Below are positions 7,381 to 16,537 of a DNA stretch of 64,000 bases, one piece after another. Both the position numbers and the translations under genes were made by a program. The stretch comes from Pseudomonas xantholysinigenes (GTDB taxonomy: Bacteria > Pseudomonadota > Gammaproteobacteria > Pseudomonadales > Pseudomonadaceae). Every line of letters begins with the position of its first letter. The stretch's first letter is position 1. Location: contig NZ_CP077095.1 in assembly GCF_014268885.2 (NCBI RefSeq), forward strand, positions 1,125,001 through 1,189,000. The letters run 5' to 3'. The notes below the pieces were generated by a model. It was not told the DNA's origin, ran no database searches, and was given only the letters and a program-made list of their open reading frames with translations.

Positions 7381-7714
7381 GGTCGTTGCTCCAGTGGATT
7401 CGTTGAGTTCGTTGTTGCTATGGGTTGAATGTTACGCCGATAATTTTGATTAAAAAGCGCAAATATCAGCGTTAAATAATCTATTAAATAGATGTATTGG
7501 GGTGTGGGTATCGTCTCGTCAAGGGGGCGCTACCGTTGCCGAAATGACCGAGTGCTCTTCTACAGGCTCACAGCATCCGTGCTGGCCATTAATGGGCAAT
7601 TAACGGCCACAACCATTCATCGCGCTTGATCAACGTATTTTTCATACGCCTCCAACCGATTTTTCAGCCTTGGCTGTTCACCATCGCCGCACCTAACCCT
7701 GGAGCGGCACAACA
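7381..7714. other. Divergent intergenic region with AT-rich island
   Basis: The 334 bp between the repeat protein and the DUF347 gene hold the promoters of both. An unusually AT-rich stretch spans about 7440-7500. Inside it, 7479-7493 is a perfect palindrome (atctatt-a-aatagat), a possible operator. I see no ORF or RNA gene here. Confidence 0.6.
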
Positions 7715-8467
7715 ATGAACAAACTCCCGCAAATCACCCTGGCCTTCTGGGTCATGAAGATCTGCGCCACCACCCTTGGCGAGACCGCCGGCGACCTGCT
7801 GTCGATGACCCTCGACATCGGCTACGCCATGAGCTCGCTGCTACTGATCAGCGTGTTCCTGGCCACCCTGGTCACCCAGCTCTACTCGCGCCGCTATCAT
7901 CCGCTGCTGTATTGGCTGGTGATCCTCTCCACCAGCACGGCCGGCACCACCATGTCCGATTTCATGGACCGCACCCTGGGCCTTGGCTATGCCACCGGCT
8001 CGGCGATCCTCATCGGCATCCTGCTACTGACCTTTGCCCTATGGCGCCTGAGCGGCAATCCGCTGGACGTCAACCGTATTCGCAACCGTGCTGGCGAGCT
8101 GTTCTATTGGGTGGCGATCCTGTTCTCCAACACCCTCGGCACCGCCCTGGGCGACTACCTGGCGGATGATTCCGGGCTGGGCTTCGCCGGTGGCGCGCTG
8201 CTGATCGGCGCAGCCATTGCCCTGGTGGCGGCGGCCCGCTACTGGACCAGGATCTCCGGCGTGGTGCTGTTCTGGATCGCCTTCGTCCTGACCCGTCCAT
8301 TCGGCGCGACCCTGGGCGATGTGCTGACCAAGTCGCACGAAAAAGGCGGCCTGGACTTCGGCACGGTCGGCTCGTCGATGGTGCTCGGCGGGGTGCTGCT
8401 GGTGCTGGTACTGATGGCAACTTACTACCAGCGTCGTGAACCGCAGCGCGTGGCAGAAATGTCCTGA
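7715..8467 (+). CDS. DUF347 (COG4705) membrane protein with four internal repeats
   Basis: A 250-residue integral membrane protein. Four copies of a roughly 55-60-residue unit start near residues 12, 67, 132 and 187. Each has a hydrophobic helix running into a T-x-G-x-T-x-x-(G/S)-D motif (ATTLGETAGD, TSTAGTTMSD, SNTLGTALGD, TRPFGATLGD), then a short loop and a second glycine-rich helix. About eight helices are expected. This matches the DUF347 repeat family, whose transported solute I do not know. CTGGAG precedes the ATG. Confidence 0.8.
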   Translation: MNKLPQITLAFWVMKICATTLGETAGDLLSMTLDIGYAMSSLLLISVFLATLVTQLYSRRYHPLLYWLVILSTSTAGTTMSDFMDRTLGLGYATGSAILIGILLLTFALWRLSGNPLDVNRIRNRAGELFYWVAILFSNTLGTALGDYLADDSGLGFAGGALLIGAAIALVAAARYWTRISGVVLFWIAFVLTRPFGATLGDVLTKSHEKGGLDFGTVGSSMVLGGVLLVLVLMATYYQRREPQRVAEMS

Positions 8468-8478
8468 GCAGAAGCAAA

Positions 8479-8511
8479 AAAGGGGCGCCTCGTTGAACGG
8501 AGCGCCCCTTT
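8479..8511. terminator. Bidirectional intrinsic terminator
   Basis: aaaggggcgc and gcgccccttt form a 10-bp stem with A and T tracts on both sides, between the convergent DUF347 (stop 8467) and MFS (stop 8532) genes. Confidence 0.85.
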
Positions 8512-8531
8512 ATCGTTGTTGCGCCAGCGGG

Positions 8532-9851
8532 TCAGTCAGTGGTGATCCGCGAGTGTTGCTTGGTGTCCTTCATGGTCGCGTACACCAGCAGCGAGCAGGC
8601 GATGCAGCCGGTGACGTACCAGTAGAAGCCGGTCTCCATGCCGTTGCTCTTGAACCACAGGGCCACGTACTCGGCGGTGCCGCCGAAGATCGACACGGTC
8701 AGCGCGTAGGGCAGGCCGACGCCCAGGGCGCGGATCTCGGTGGGGAACAGCTCGGCCTTCACCACTGCGTTGATCGAGGTGTAGCCGCTGACGATGATCA
8801 GCGCCGCCATGATCAGGAAGAACGCGCCCCACCAGGTCTGGATGGTGTGCAGGGTGCTGAGGATCGGCACGGTGAACAGGGTGCCGAGCACGCCGAAGGC
8901 GATCAGTATCGGGCGTCGGCCGATCCTGTCGGACAGACCGCCGATCACCGGTTGCAGGCACATGAACAGGAACAGCGTGGCGGCCGAGATGGTGGTCGAG
9001 TCGCTGATGCTCATGCCCACGGTGTTGACCAGGTACTTCTGCATGTAGGTGGTGTAGGTGTAGAAGGCCAGGGTGCCGCCCATGGTCAGGCCGACCACGG
9101 TCAGCAGTTCCTTGGGGTGGCGCATCAGGGTGCGCATCAGGCTTTCCTTGGACTTTTCCTTCTTGGTGAAGGATGCCGTCTCTTCCATGCCACGGCGCAG
9201 GTACAGCGCGACCACCGCGCACAGCGCGCCAATCACGAACGGCACGCGCCAGCCCCAGGCATACAGCTCCTCGGTAGTCAGCACGTTCTGCAGGATGATC
9301 AGCACCGCCAGGGCGATGAGCTGGCCAGAGATCAGGGTCACGTACTGGAAGCTGGAGAAGAAGCCACGGCGGTCCTTGCTGGCCATCTCGCTGAGGTAGG
9401 TGGCCGAAGTGCCATATTCACCCCCCACCGACAGGCCCTGCATCAGGCGGGCAACCACCAGCAGAACGGGGGCGGCGACACCGATGGTCTCGTAGCCCGG
9501 GGTCAAGGCGATCACCAGGGAGCCGGCGCACATCAGCAGTACCGAGGCCATCAGCGCTGCCTTGCGGCCCTTGCGGTCGGCATACAGGCCCATCAGCCAG
9601 CCGCCGATCGGGCGCATCAGGAAGCCCACGGCGAAGATCGCGGCGGTGTTGAGCAGTTGCGCGGTGGTGTCGCCAGCGGGGAAGAAGGCCTTGGCGAAGT
9701 ACAGTGAGAATGCGGCGTAGACGTACCAGTCGTACCATTCGACCATGTTGCCGATGGAACCACTGAAGATCGATTTGAGGCGGCTGGCGGTGGATTTTTC
9801 CGCGGCGGGTGCAACGGCCGCCCCGGTGGGCAGAGTGCTGGCGTTATCCAT
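8532..9851 (-). CDS. kgtP: MFS alpha-ketoglutarate/dicarboxylate permease
   Basis: A 439-residue, 12-helix member of the metabolite:H+ symporter family. Landmarks are SGSIGNMVEWYDWYVYAAFS, the A-like loop GWLMGLYADRKGRKAAL, RLMQGLSVGGEYGTSATYL, and GLSDRIGRRPILIAFG. It resembles KgtP and the Pseudomonas alpha-ketoglutarate transporter controlled by MifSR. It follows a two-component pair on the same strand and has its own sigma-54 promoter at 9914-9929. A CA motif just before the start suggests catabolite repression. Confidence 0.85.
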   Translation of the reverse strand: MDNASTLPTGAAVAPAAEKSTASRLKSIFSGSIGNMVEWYDWYVYAAFSLYFAKAFFPAGDTTAQLLNTAAIFAVGFLMRPIGGWLMGLYADRKGRKAALMASVLLMCAGSLVIALTPGYETIGVAAPVLLVVARLMQGLSVGGEYGTSATYLSEMASKDRRGFFSSFQYVTLISGQLIALAVLIILQNVLTTEELYAWGWRVPFVIGALCAVVALYLRRGMEETASFTKKEKSKESLMRTLMRHPKELLTVVGLTMGGTLAFYTYTTYMQKYLVNTVGMSISDSTTISAATLFLFMCLQPVIGGLSDRIGRRPILIAFGVLGTLFTVPILSTLHTIQTWWGAFFLIMAALIIVSGYTSINAVVKAELFPTEIRALGVGLPYALTVSIFGGTAEYVALWFKSNGMETGFYWYVTGCIACSLLVYATMKDTKQHSRITTD

Positions 9852-9868
9852 CAGGGGATACCTTCTCG

Positions 9869-9876
9869 TTGTTTTT
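9869..9876 (-). promoter_or_regulatory. Putative Hfq/Crc CA motif (AAAAACAA) before kgtP
   Basis: AAAAACAA on the minus strand matches AAnAAnAA, ends 17 nt before the kgtP ATG and lies next to the likely ribosome binding site (GAGAAGG). Confidence 0.55.
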
Positions 9877-9913
9877 GTGGAGCGCGCTCAAGGGCGCAGC
9901 TTGAGAAGGGTTT

Positions 9914-9929
9914 TGCAGAAGCTGTGCCA
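9914..9929 (-). promoter_or_regulatory. Sigma-54 (-24/-12) promoter of kgtP
   Basis: The minus strand reads TGGCACAGCTTCTGCA. GG and GC are exactly 10 nt apart, the invariant sigma-54 spacing. It lies about 65 nt upstream of kgtP, and the neighbouring regulator has the GAFTGA loop needed to activate sigma-54 polymerase. Confidence 0.8.
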
Positions 9930-10027
9930 AATGGGTGCGGCATGATCCATTCGGGGGCATCAAGGCCCTTCGCCGGCATGGCCAGCGGGTACAGAAGCGG
10001 CGCGGATCCTGGCTCGGCGTGATTCCC

Positions 10028-10074
10028 GTAGGCGCCGGCCTTGTAGGCGAAGGGCTGCAGCGCAGCCCCGGCAA
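10028..10074. repeat. Degenerate REP-like element
   Basis: ggcgccggccttgtaggcga followed by agggctgcagcgcagccc resembles putida intergenic repeats and includes a short gggctgc/gcagccc hairpin. A degraded opposite arm may lie near 9965-9985. Confidence 0.5.
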
Positions 10075-10114
10075 TGATGGTATGAATAGGCGAAATCCCG
10101 CTCATCCAGCCTGT

Positions 10115-10140
10115 TGAGTAGGCGGAAATCCGCTTACTCA
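10115..10140 (-). terminator. Hairpin at the end of the response-regulator gene
   Basis: tgagtaggcgga and tccgcttactca pair with one mismatch around aa and include the stop codon of the regulator at 10138. It could attenuate read-through into kgtP, although no T-tract follows. Confidence 0.4.
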
Positions 10141-11469
10141 GTCGCCGAGAAAGTCCTCGCGTACCAGCCCATGCCGCTGCATCTTCTCGTTCAGCGTGCG
10201 TCGCGGCAGTTGCAGCGTTTCCATCACCGCCTTGATCTCGCCCTTGTGCTGGCGCAAGGCCGCGCGCAGGCACTGGGCCTCGAACGCTTCCATCTGCCCG
10301 GCCAGTGAGTGAGCCTCTGACGCTGTGGCCAGGTTCGGCGAATCCAGCCCCAGGGCATGGCGTTCGGCAGCGTTGGCCAGCTCGCGCACATTGCCCGGCC
10401 AATCATGGCCCAGTAGTTGCGCCAGCTGCGCGCCGCTCACCGCCGGTGCGCTGCGGCCCAGGCGTTCGGCGCTGGCGCGGGCGAAGTGTTCGAACAGCAG
10501 AGGGATGTCTTCGCGCCGCTCGCGCAGCGGCGCCAGGCGCAACTCGGCGACGTTCAGGCGATAGGCCAGGTCCTCGCGGAAACGCCCGGCGCGGGCCTCC
10601 TCGAGCAGGTCGGGCTTGGTCGCGGCGATGATCCGCAGGTCCACCTCGATGCTCTGGTTGGCCCCAAGGCGTTCCAGCTTGTGCTCCTGGATCACCCGCA
10701 GCAACTTGGCCTGCTGGGCCAGCGGCATGCTTTCGATCTCGTCAAGGAACAGCGTGCCGCCATTGGCGTACTCCAGCTTGCCGATGCGTTTGCCTTGGGC
10801 GCCGGTGAAGGCACCGCTTTCATGGCCGAACAGCTCGGCTTCGAACAAGCTCTCGGGGATCGCCGCGCAGTTGAGGGCGACGAACGGCTTGTCGGCGCGC
10901 GGGCCGAAATCGTGCAGGCAGCGGGCCACGCGCTCCTTGCCGCTACCGGTCTCGCCGCGGATCAGCACATTGACCGGCAGGCTGGCCAGCTCCAGCACCT
11001 GGCGGCGCAGCTGTTGCAGGCCCTGGGACATGCCCAGCAAGGTGCTTTCCAGCTGCGCCTTGAGGTCGGCCTGTTCGTGCAGGCGGCGGTTTTCCAGCAC
11101 CAGTTGGCGCTTTTCCAGGGCACGGCCAAGGCTGCCCATCAGGTGTTGCGGGGTGAAGGGCTTTTCCAGGAAGTCGTAGGCGCCGTTGCGCATGGCCTCC
11201 ACGGCCATCGGCACGTCGCCGTGGCCGGTGAGCAGGATCACCGGCAGGTCGGGGTCGATCTGGCGCAGGCGTTCGAGCAACTGCATGCCCGACAGGCCCG
11301 GCATGCGCACATCGCTCAGCACCACCCCGGGAAAATCACGGGGCAACTGCGCCAGGCAGTCCTCGCCACGGGCGAACAGTTGCACGCTGAAGCCCGACAG
11401 GCTCAGCCACTGCTCCACCGCGCTGCGGATACTGGCTTCGTCATCGACGACGATCACTGAATTCAACAT
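10138..11469 (-). CDS. mifR: NtrC-family response regulator, MifR-like
   Basis: A 443-residue sigma-54 activator. The receiver has phosphoacceptor Asp53 (VVLSDVRMPGLSG). The AAA+ domain has Walker A GETGSGKE, the sigma-54 contact loop GAFTGA, and GGTLFLDEIE. A Fis-type HTH ends the protein (IKAVMETLQLPRRTLNEKMQRHGL). It overlaps the sensor kinase by 7 nt and precedes kgtP. The layout matches MifSR, which activates alpha-ketoglutarate uptake in P. aeruginosa. The receiver and linker also resemble DctD, so the exact ligand is inferred from context. Confidence 0.85.
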   Translation of the reverse strand: MLNSVIVVDDEASIRSAVEQWLSLSGFSVQLFARGEDCLAQLPRDFPGVVLSDVRMPGLSGMQLLERLRQIDPDLPVILLTGHGDVPMAVEAMRNGAYDFLEKPFTPQHLMGSLGRALEKRQLVLENRRLHEQADLKAQLESTLLGMSQGLQQLRRQVLELASLPVNVLIRGETGSGKERVARCLHDFGPRADKPFVALNCAAIPESLFEAELFGHESGAFTGAQGKRIGKLEYANGGTLFLDEIESMPLAQQAKLLRVIQEHKLERLGANQSIEVDLRIIAATKPDLLEEARAGRFREDLAYRLNVAELRLAPLRERREDIPLLFEHFARASAERLGRSAPAVSGAQLAQLLGHDWPGNVRELANAAERHALGLDSPNLATASEAHSLAGQMEAFEAQCLRAALRQHKGEIKAVMETLQLPRRTLNEKMQRHGLVREDFLGD

Positions 11470-13220
11470 GCAGGCTCCAGGTCGCGAGGCAGGGTCAGGC
11501 TGAAGCGCGCGCCGCCCGGCAGGTTATCCACCCGCAGGCAGCCGCCGGCATCGGTGACGATGCCATAGGAGATGGCCAGGCCCAGGCCCAGCCCTTCGCC
11601 GACCGGCTTGGTGGTGAAGAACGGGTCGAAGACCTTGGCCAGGTCGCTCTCGAGAATGCCACCGCCTGAGTCGAGCACGCTCAGGCGCCACTGCGCGCCA
11701 TCGGCCTCGATGCGGATCTCCAGACGTTTGTAGCGCTTGTCGGTCATGGCGTCGAGGGCGTTGCGCAGCAGGTTGATCAGCACCTGCTCCAGGCGGATCG
11801 CGTCGCCGCGCACCCAGGCCGGGCGTGCCAGGTACAGGGCCACTTCGACGCCTTCGGCACGGATGCGCGCATCGAGCAGGTGCAGGGCCTGGTCGACCAC
11901 GGTGGCCAGGTCCATGCGCTCGCGCAGACCGCCGGGGCTGTTGCGGGCGAAGGTCTTCAGGTGGCCGGTGAGCGCGGCCATGCGCGTGAGCATCTGCTCC
12001 AGCGGCTCCAGGGCCTGGCGCGCCTCGTCGTGGCGGCCGTGGTCGAGCAGCAGGCGCAAGGTTTCCAGCTGCATGCGCTGGGTGGTCAGCGGCTGGTTGA
12101 TTTCGTGGGCCAGGGCTGCCGACATCTGCCCCAGCGCCGCCAGCTTGGCCGACTGCACCAGGCCTTCCTGGGCGGTGCGCAACTCACGGGTGCGTTCCTC
12201 GACCAGGCCCTTGAGCTGTTCGCGGCTGCGCTGGCGCAGGCGGGCCAGGCGCAGGCGCTGGCTGACGAACAGCACGGCGAACACCAGGCTCAACCAGATC
12301 GCGGCGGCGGCCAGGGCGGCATTGCGCCCGTCCTCGGCGACCTGGGGCTTGCGCAGCAGGTGCAGGGTCCAGCCCTCGGCTTCCAGGGGCAGGCTTTCCC
12401 AGAGGTACTCGGCGCTGCCGTCGGGCCCCTGCACGCGGGTCAGGTGGCTGTTGTCGGCGAAGCGGGTCAGGGCCTGGTGCTGCAGGGGGACCAGGGGTTG
12501 TTTGTCGTACTGGCGGGTTTCGGCCAGTTCGGCGCGGTCGACACCGCTCAGTGGTTGCAGTTCGCGATAGCGCCAGCCGTCCTGGTTGGCGATGAAGGTG
12601 ATGCCGCGGGCGTCGCTGACCAGCAGGATATCGCTGCCTTGGCGCCACTCGCGTTCAAGTTCGGGGAACTCCAGCTTGACCACCATGGCGCCGAGGAAGC
12701 GGCCGTGTTCGTCGTTCACCGCGCTGGACAGGAAGTAGCCCGGCACGCCGCTGGTCACGCCGACCGCGTAGAAGCGGCCACTGCCCTGGCTGCGGGTCTG
12801 CTTGAAATAGGGGCGAAAACCGTAGTTGGAGCCCACATAGGTGGTTGGCAGGCGCCAGTTGCTGGCGGCGATGGCCAGGCCGGTGCGGTCGAGCAGCTCG
12901 AGGGTCGAGGAATTGGCGGCGCCATTGATGCGCTCGAGCTTGCGGTTGAGGGCGTCCTGCACCTGCTCGGTGACCGGGCCGCGCAGGGCGGCGATCAGCT
13001 CCGGGTCCAGCGCCAGCACGGCGGGCAGGGCGCGGTAGCGCTCGATCAAGGTATGCAGGGCGTTGGCGTACAGGCCCAGTTGCTGGCTGGCGCGCCGGGC
13101 GTCGGTTTCCATGGCCTGGCGCTTGGCCTGGTGCATGGCCCAGCCGGCGCTGAGGGTGGTGCCGACCAGGATCAGCAGGATGATCAGACCCAGGCGCAGG
13201 GCACGGAAGGATGAGGGCAT
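11463..13220 (-). CDS. mifS: Sensor histidine kinase, MifS/DctB-like
   Basis: A 585-residue kinase. One N-terminal helix (LGLIILLILVGTTLSAGWAM) and a second near residue 305 flank a periplasmic double-Cache-type sensor (TYVGSNYGFRPYFKQ). A coiled-coil precedes the HisKA box ALAHEINQPL, followed by N (LLRNALDAM), D (SVLDSGGGI) and G (GLGLAISYGIV) boxes. The organization is that of C4-dicarboxylate/alpha-ketoglutarate sensors. It is co-transcribed with the downstream regulator through a 7-nt overlap. Confidence 0.82.
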   Translation of the reverse strand: MPSSFRALRLGLIILLILVGTTLSAGWAMHQAKRQAMETDARRASQQLGLYANALHTLIERYRALPAVLALDPELIAALRGPVTEQVQDALNRKLERINGAANSSTLELLDRTGLAIAASNWRLPTTYVGSNYGFRPYFKQTRSQGSGRFYAVGVTSGVPGYFLSSAVNDEHGRFLGAMVVKLEFPELEREWRQGSDILLVSDARGITFIANQDGWRYRELQPLSGVDRAELAETRQYDKQPLVPLQHQALTRFADNSHLTRVQGPDGSAEYLWESLPLEAEGWTLHLLRKPQVAEDGRNAALAAAAIWLSLVFAVLFVSQRLRLARLRQRSREQLKGLVEERTRELRTAQEGLVQSAKLAALGQMSAALAHEINQPLTTQRMQLETLRLLLDHGRHDEARQALEPLEQMLTRMAALTGHLKTFARNSPGGLRERMDLATVVDQALHLLDARIRAEGVEVALYLARPAWVRGDAIRLEQVLINLLRNALDAMTDKRYKRLEIRIEADGAQWRLSVLDSGGGILESDLAKVFDPFFTTKPVGEGLGLGLAISYGIVTDAGGCLRVDNLPGGARFSLTLPRDLEPAC

Positions 13221-13251
13221 GGAGCGGATCCGGGATCTCGGTTGTCTGTGC

Positions 13252-13330
13252 CGGCCCCTTCGCGGGCAAGCCCGCTCCCACAGGGGACATGCATGACTCT
13301 GTGGGAGCGGGCTTGCCCGCGAAGGGGCCG
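13252..13330. repeat. Perfect REP inverted pair
   Basis: Arms 13252-13283 and 13299-13330 are exact 32-nt reverse complements containing cttcgcgggcaagcccgctc, separated by 15 bp. They lie between the kinase start and the bglX stop. Confidence 0.92.
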
Positions 13331-13337
13331 AACCGGC

Positions 13338-15629
13338 TTAACGCAGCTCGAAGCTCTGCTGCTGCACCGCTTGCGAGTCGAGGCCGACCTGGACGTTGAA
13401 CTGGCCCGGCTCGGCGACGTGCTGCAGCTGGCCATTGTAGAACTTCAGGTCTTCCTCGCTGATGTCGAAGGTCAAGGTTCGCGACTCGCCGGCCTTGAGC
13501 ATCAATTTCTGGAAGTTCTTCAGCTCTTTCACTGGGCGGCTCATCGATGCGCTCTGGTCCTGGATGTACAGCTGCACCACGGTCTCGCCATCACGCTTGC
13601 CGCTGTTCTTCACCGTCACCTTGGCTTGCAGCTTGCCGCCGCGCGCCAGCTTCGCCTCCGAAAGCTTCAGCCCGGAGAGCTCGAACTGGGTGTAGCTCAG
13701 GCCGTAGCCGAACGGGTACAGCGGGCCGTTGGGCTCCTCGAAGTACTGCGAGGTGTAGTTGCCCGGCTTGCCTGGGGTGAACGGTCGGCCGATGCGCATA
13801 TGGTTGTAGTACATCGGGATCTGCCCGACCGAACGCGGGAAGGTGATGGCCAGACGCCCGGACGGGTTGTAGTCGCCGAACAGCACGTCGGCGATGGCGT
13901 TGCCACCTTCGGTGCCGCTGAACCAGGTTTCCAGGATGGCATCGGCCTGTTCGCGCTCCCAGGCGATCGACAGCGGGCGGCCGTTCATCAGCACCAGCAC
14001 CAGCGGCTTGCCGGTGGCCTTGAGCGCCTTGATCAGGTCGCGCTGCACGGCCGGGATTTCCAGGGTCGTGCGGCTCGAGGACTCGTGGGACATGCCACGG
14101 GACTCGCCGACCACGGCCACCACCACGTCGGCCTGCTGCGCGGCCTTGAGCGCTTCGTCGAGCAGCACCGCGGCCGGGCGCGGGTCGTTGATGATTTCTG
14201 GCGCGGCGAAGTTGAGGAAGTTCAGGTAGTCGAACATCGCCTTGTCGCCGGTGACGTTCGAGCCTTTGGCATAGACCACCTTGGCCTTGCCGGCGACGGC
14301 GCGGGCCAGCCCTTCGCGCACAGTCACCGAATGTTCCGGACGGCCATCGGCGGCCCAGCTGCCCATCATGTCGATTGGCGCGTCGGCCAGTGGGCCGACC
14401 AGGGCGATGGTGCCGGCTTTCTTCAATGGCAGGGTCTGTTCGCGGTTTTCCAGCAGTACCAGGCTGCGGCGGGCCACATCACGGGCGGCCTCGCGGTGCA
14501 GGCGGTCGTTGCCGTAGTAGTCCTTGAGGTCGGTTTGCGGCTTGGGAATACGTACGTACGGGTCCTTGAACAGGCCCATGTCGTACTTGGCGCCCAACAC
14601 TTCGCGCACGGCCTGGTCCAGTTCGGCCTGGGTGACCTCGCCGGACTTGAGCAAGCCTGGCAGTTCCTCGCCATAGAGGGTGTCGTTCATGCTCATGTCG
14701 ATACCGGCCTTGATCGCCAGCTTGGCGGCCTCGCGGCCATCACGGGCGACGCCATGGCGGATCAGTTCCTGGATGGCGCCGTGGTCGCTGATGGTCACGC
14801 CCTTGAAGCCCCACTCCTTGCGTAGCAGGTCGTTCATCAGCCAGGTGTTGGAGGTGGCCGGCACGCCGTTGATCGAGTTCAATGCCACCATCACCCCGCC
14901 GGCACCGGCGTCGAGCGCGGCGCGGTAGGGCGGCAGGTAGTCGTTGTACATCTTCGGCAGGCTCATGTCGACCGTGTTGTAGTCGCGTCCGCCCTCCACC
15001 GCGCCATACAGGGCGAAGTGCTTGACGATGGCCATGATGCTGTCGGCGTTGGCCGGGCTCGAGCCCTGGAACGACTTGACCATCACCTGGCCGATCTTCG
15101 AGGTCAGGTAGGTATCTTCGCCGAAGCCTTCACTGGTACGGCCCCAGCGTGGGTCGCGGGCGATGTCGACCATTGGCGCGAAGGTCATGTCCAGCGAGTC
15201 GGCGGCGGCCTCGATGGCCGATGTGCGGCCGACCTTGGCGATGGCGTCCATGTCCCAGGTGGCGGCCAGGCCCAGGCTGATCGGGAAGATGGTGCGCTCG
15301 CCGTGGATGGTGTCGTAGGCGAAGAACATCGGGATCTTCAGGCGGCTGCGCATGGCGGCGTCCTGCATCGGCCGGTTCTCGGGGGCGGTGCGCGAGTTGA
15401 AGGTGCCACCGATGCGACCGGCGGCGATTTCCTCGCGGATCTTCTCGCGCGGCATCTCGGGGCCGATGCTGATCAGGCGCAGCTGGCCGATTTTCTCGGC
15501 CTCGGTCATCTGGCCGACCAGGTGATCGATGAACGCCTGCTTGTCTTGCAGGGGCGGGGCGGAGGGGGCGGCAAGGGCCGCCTGACTGGCAAGGCCCATG
15601 GCCAGGCCCAGCAAAGACAGTTTCATCAT
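13338..15629 (-). CDS. bglX: Periplasmic beta-glucosidase, glycoside hydrolase family 3
   Basis: A 763-residue GH3 enzyme that releases terminal glucose from beta-glucosides in the periplasm. The N-terminal signal peptide is MMKLSLLGLAMGLASQAALA. The nucleophile Asp is in GFKGVTISDHGAIQE, preceded by APMVDIARDPRWGRTSEGFGED. A C-terminal GH3 domain (MNGRPLSIAWE, YPFGYGLSYTQFELS) is followed by a fibronectin-III-like module. The frame is open 28 codons upstream, but the ATG pair at 15624-15629 precedes the signal peptide; a GGAA lies 5' of it. Confidence 0.92.
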   Translation of the reverse strand: MMKLSLLGLAMGLASQAALAAPSAPPLQDKQAFIDHLVGQMTEAEKIGQLRLISIGPEMPREKIREEIAAGRIGGTFNSRTAPENRPMQDAAMRSRLKIPMFFAYDTIHGERTIFPISLGLAATWDMDAIAKVGRTSAIEAAADSLDMTFAPMVDIARDPRWGRTSEGFGEDTYLTSKIGQVMVKSFQGSSPANADSIMAIVKHFALYGAVEGGRDYNTVDMSLPKMYNDYLPPYRAALDAGAGGVMVALNSINGVPATSNTWLMNDLLRKEWGFKGVTISDHGAIQELIRHGVARDGREAAKLAIKAGIDMSMNDTLYGEELPGLLKSGEVTQAELDQAVREVLGAKYDMGLFKDPYVRIPKPQTDLKDYYGNDRLHREAARDVARRSLVLLENREQTLPLKKAGTIALVGPLADAPIDMMGSWAADGRPEHSVTVREGLARAVAGKAKVVYAKGSNVTGDKAMFDYLNFLNFAAPEIINDPRPAAVLLDEALKAAQQADVVVAVVGESRGMSHESSSRTTLEIPAVQRDLIKALKATGKPLVLVLMNGRPLSIAWEREQADAILETWFSGTEGGNAIADVLFGDYNPSGRLAITFPRSVGQIPMYYNHMRIGRPFTPGKPGNYTSQYFEEPNGPLYPFGYGLSYTQFELSGLKLSEAKLARGGKLQAKVTVKNSGKRDGETVVQLYIQDQSASMSRPVKELKNFQKLMLKAGESRTLTFDISEEDLKFYNGQLQHVAEPGQFNVQVGLDSQAVQQQSFELR

Positions 15630-15830
15630 CAGTTCCGTTGTCGTGTGAAAGCGGTTTTCGAGACGTTTCCTACGTTCGTTGTTGTAGAGTCCGCCGGGTG
15701 TATGCCGGATCATTCGTCCATGATCCGGAGCAGTCGCGGATTATGCCTTATATGAGCCGCTTGTTGAGATACACTCTCGCCCACCCGAGTGCCGGGATAA
15801 CAACGATAAGAACGCTCGAGAGACGATGGC

Positions 15831-16439
15831 ATGACCGAATACGAACAGCGCCAGATCGCCGAGGCGATCGCGCGCGCCGAGCGGCGCACCGATGCGGAGC
15901 TGGTCACCGTGCTGGCGCGCCGCGCCGATGACTTCCCCTATTTGCCTCTACTGTGGGCCGCGCTGTTGGCCTTGCTGGTGCCGGGCCTGCTGCACCTGTG
16001 CTTGGGCGGGATCGGTGTCAACGGCCTGCTGCTGGCGCAGATGCTCACCTTCATCGGTTTGTGCCTGGTGTTGCGCCAGCCGCGCCTGGCTGCCTGGGTG
16101 GTGCCGTCGGTGCTGCGCCGGCGACGCGCTTCCGGGCTTGCCCGCCAGCAGTTTCTGGAACTCAACCTGCAGCGCACCGCTGGCGCCACCGGGGTGCTGA
16201 TCTTCGTCAGTGAAGCCGAGCGGCATGTGGAGATCCTGGTCGACGAGGGCATCGACCGGCACCTGCCCAAGCAGGCACGGGCGGCGATCGTCGCCCGGTT
16301 CGCCGAGCAGGTGCGCCAGGGGCATACCCTGCAGGGCTTCGTCGAATGCATCGAAGCCTGTGGTGAATTGCTCAGCGAGCACGTACCGCCGACCCATGCG
16401 CGCAACGAGTTGCCCAATCGCCTGGTCATTCTCGACTGA
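15831..16439 (+). CDS. TPM-domain membrane protein
   Basis: A 202-residue protein. The N-terminal RQIAEAIARAERRTDAELVTVLARRADDF begins the TPM_phosphatase pattern. Two hydrophobic helices follow (LLWAALLALLVPGLLHLCL and GLLLAQMLTFIGLCLVL). The C-terminal half contains TGVLIFVSEAERHVEILVDEGI and RQGHTLQGFVECIEACGELL. Members assist membrane protein quality control or photosystem repair elsewhere; the role in Pseudomonas is unknown. Confidence 0.8.
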   Translation: MTEYEQRQIAEAIARAERRTDAELVTVLARRADDFPYLPLLWAALLALLVPGLLHLCLGGIGVNGLLLAQMLTFIGLCLVLRQPRLAAWVVPSVLRRRRASGLARQQFLELNLQRTAGATGVLIFVSEAERHVEILVDEGIDRHLPKQARAAIVARFAEQVRQGHTLQGFVECIEACGELLSEHVPPTHARNELPNRLVILD

Positions 16440-16537
16440 CAGGCGCCCATCGCGAAAACCTTCGCGATGGGCCGTCATCGACGTAGAATGCGCGGCATTG
16501 CGCATCGCGCCCTCCGCATTCCGAGGCACCCGTTTAC

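Noticed and set aside
7003..7428. Plus-strand ORF of 141 residues with repeated GEALAVGAVETVF units
   Set aside because: It is the mirror of the real minus-strand repeat gene. A 39-bp unit keeps every frame open, there is no signal peptide or ribosome binding site, and base differences between units are synonymous only in the minus frame.
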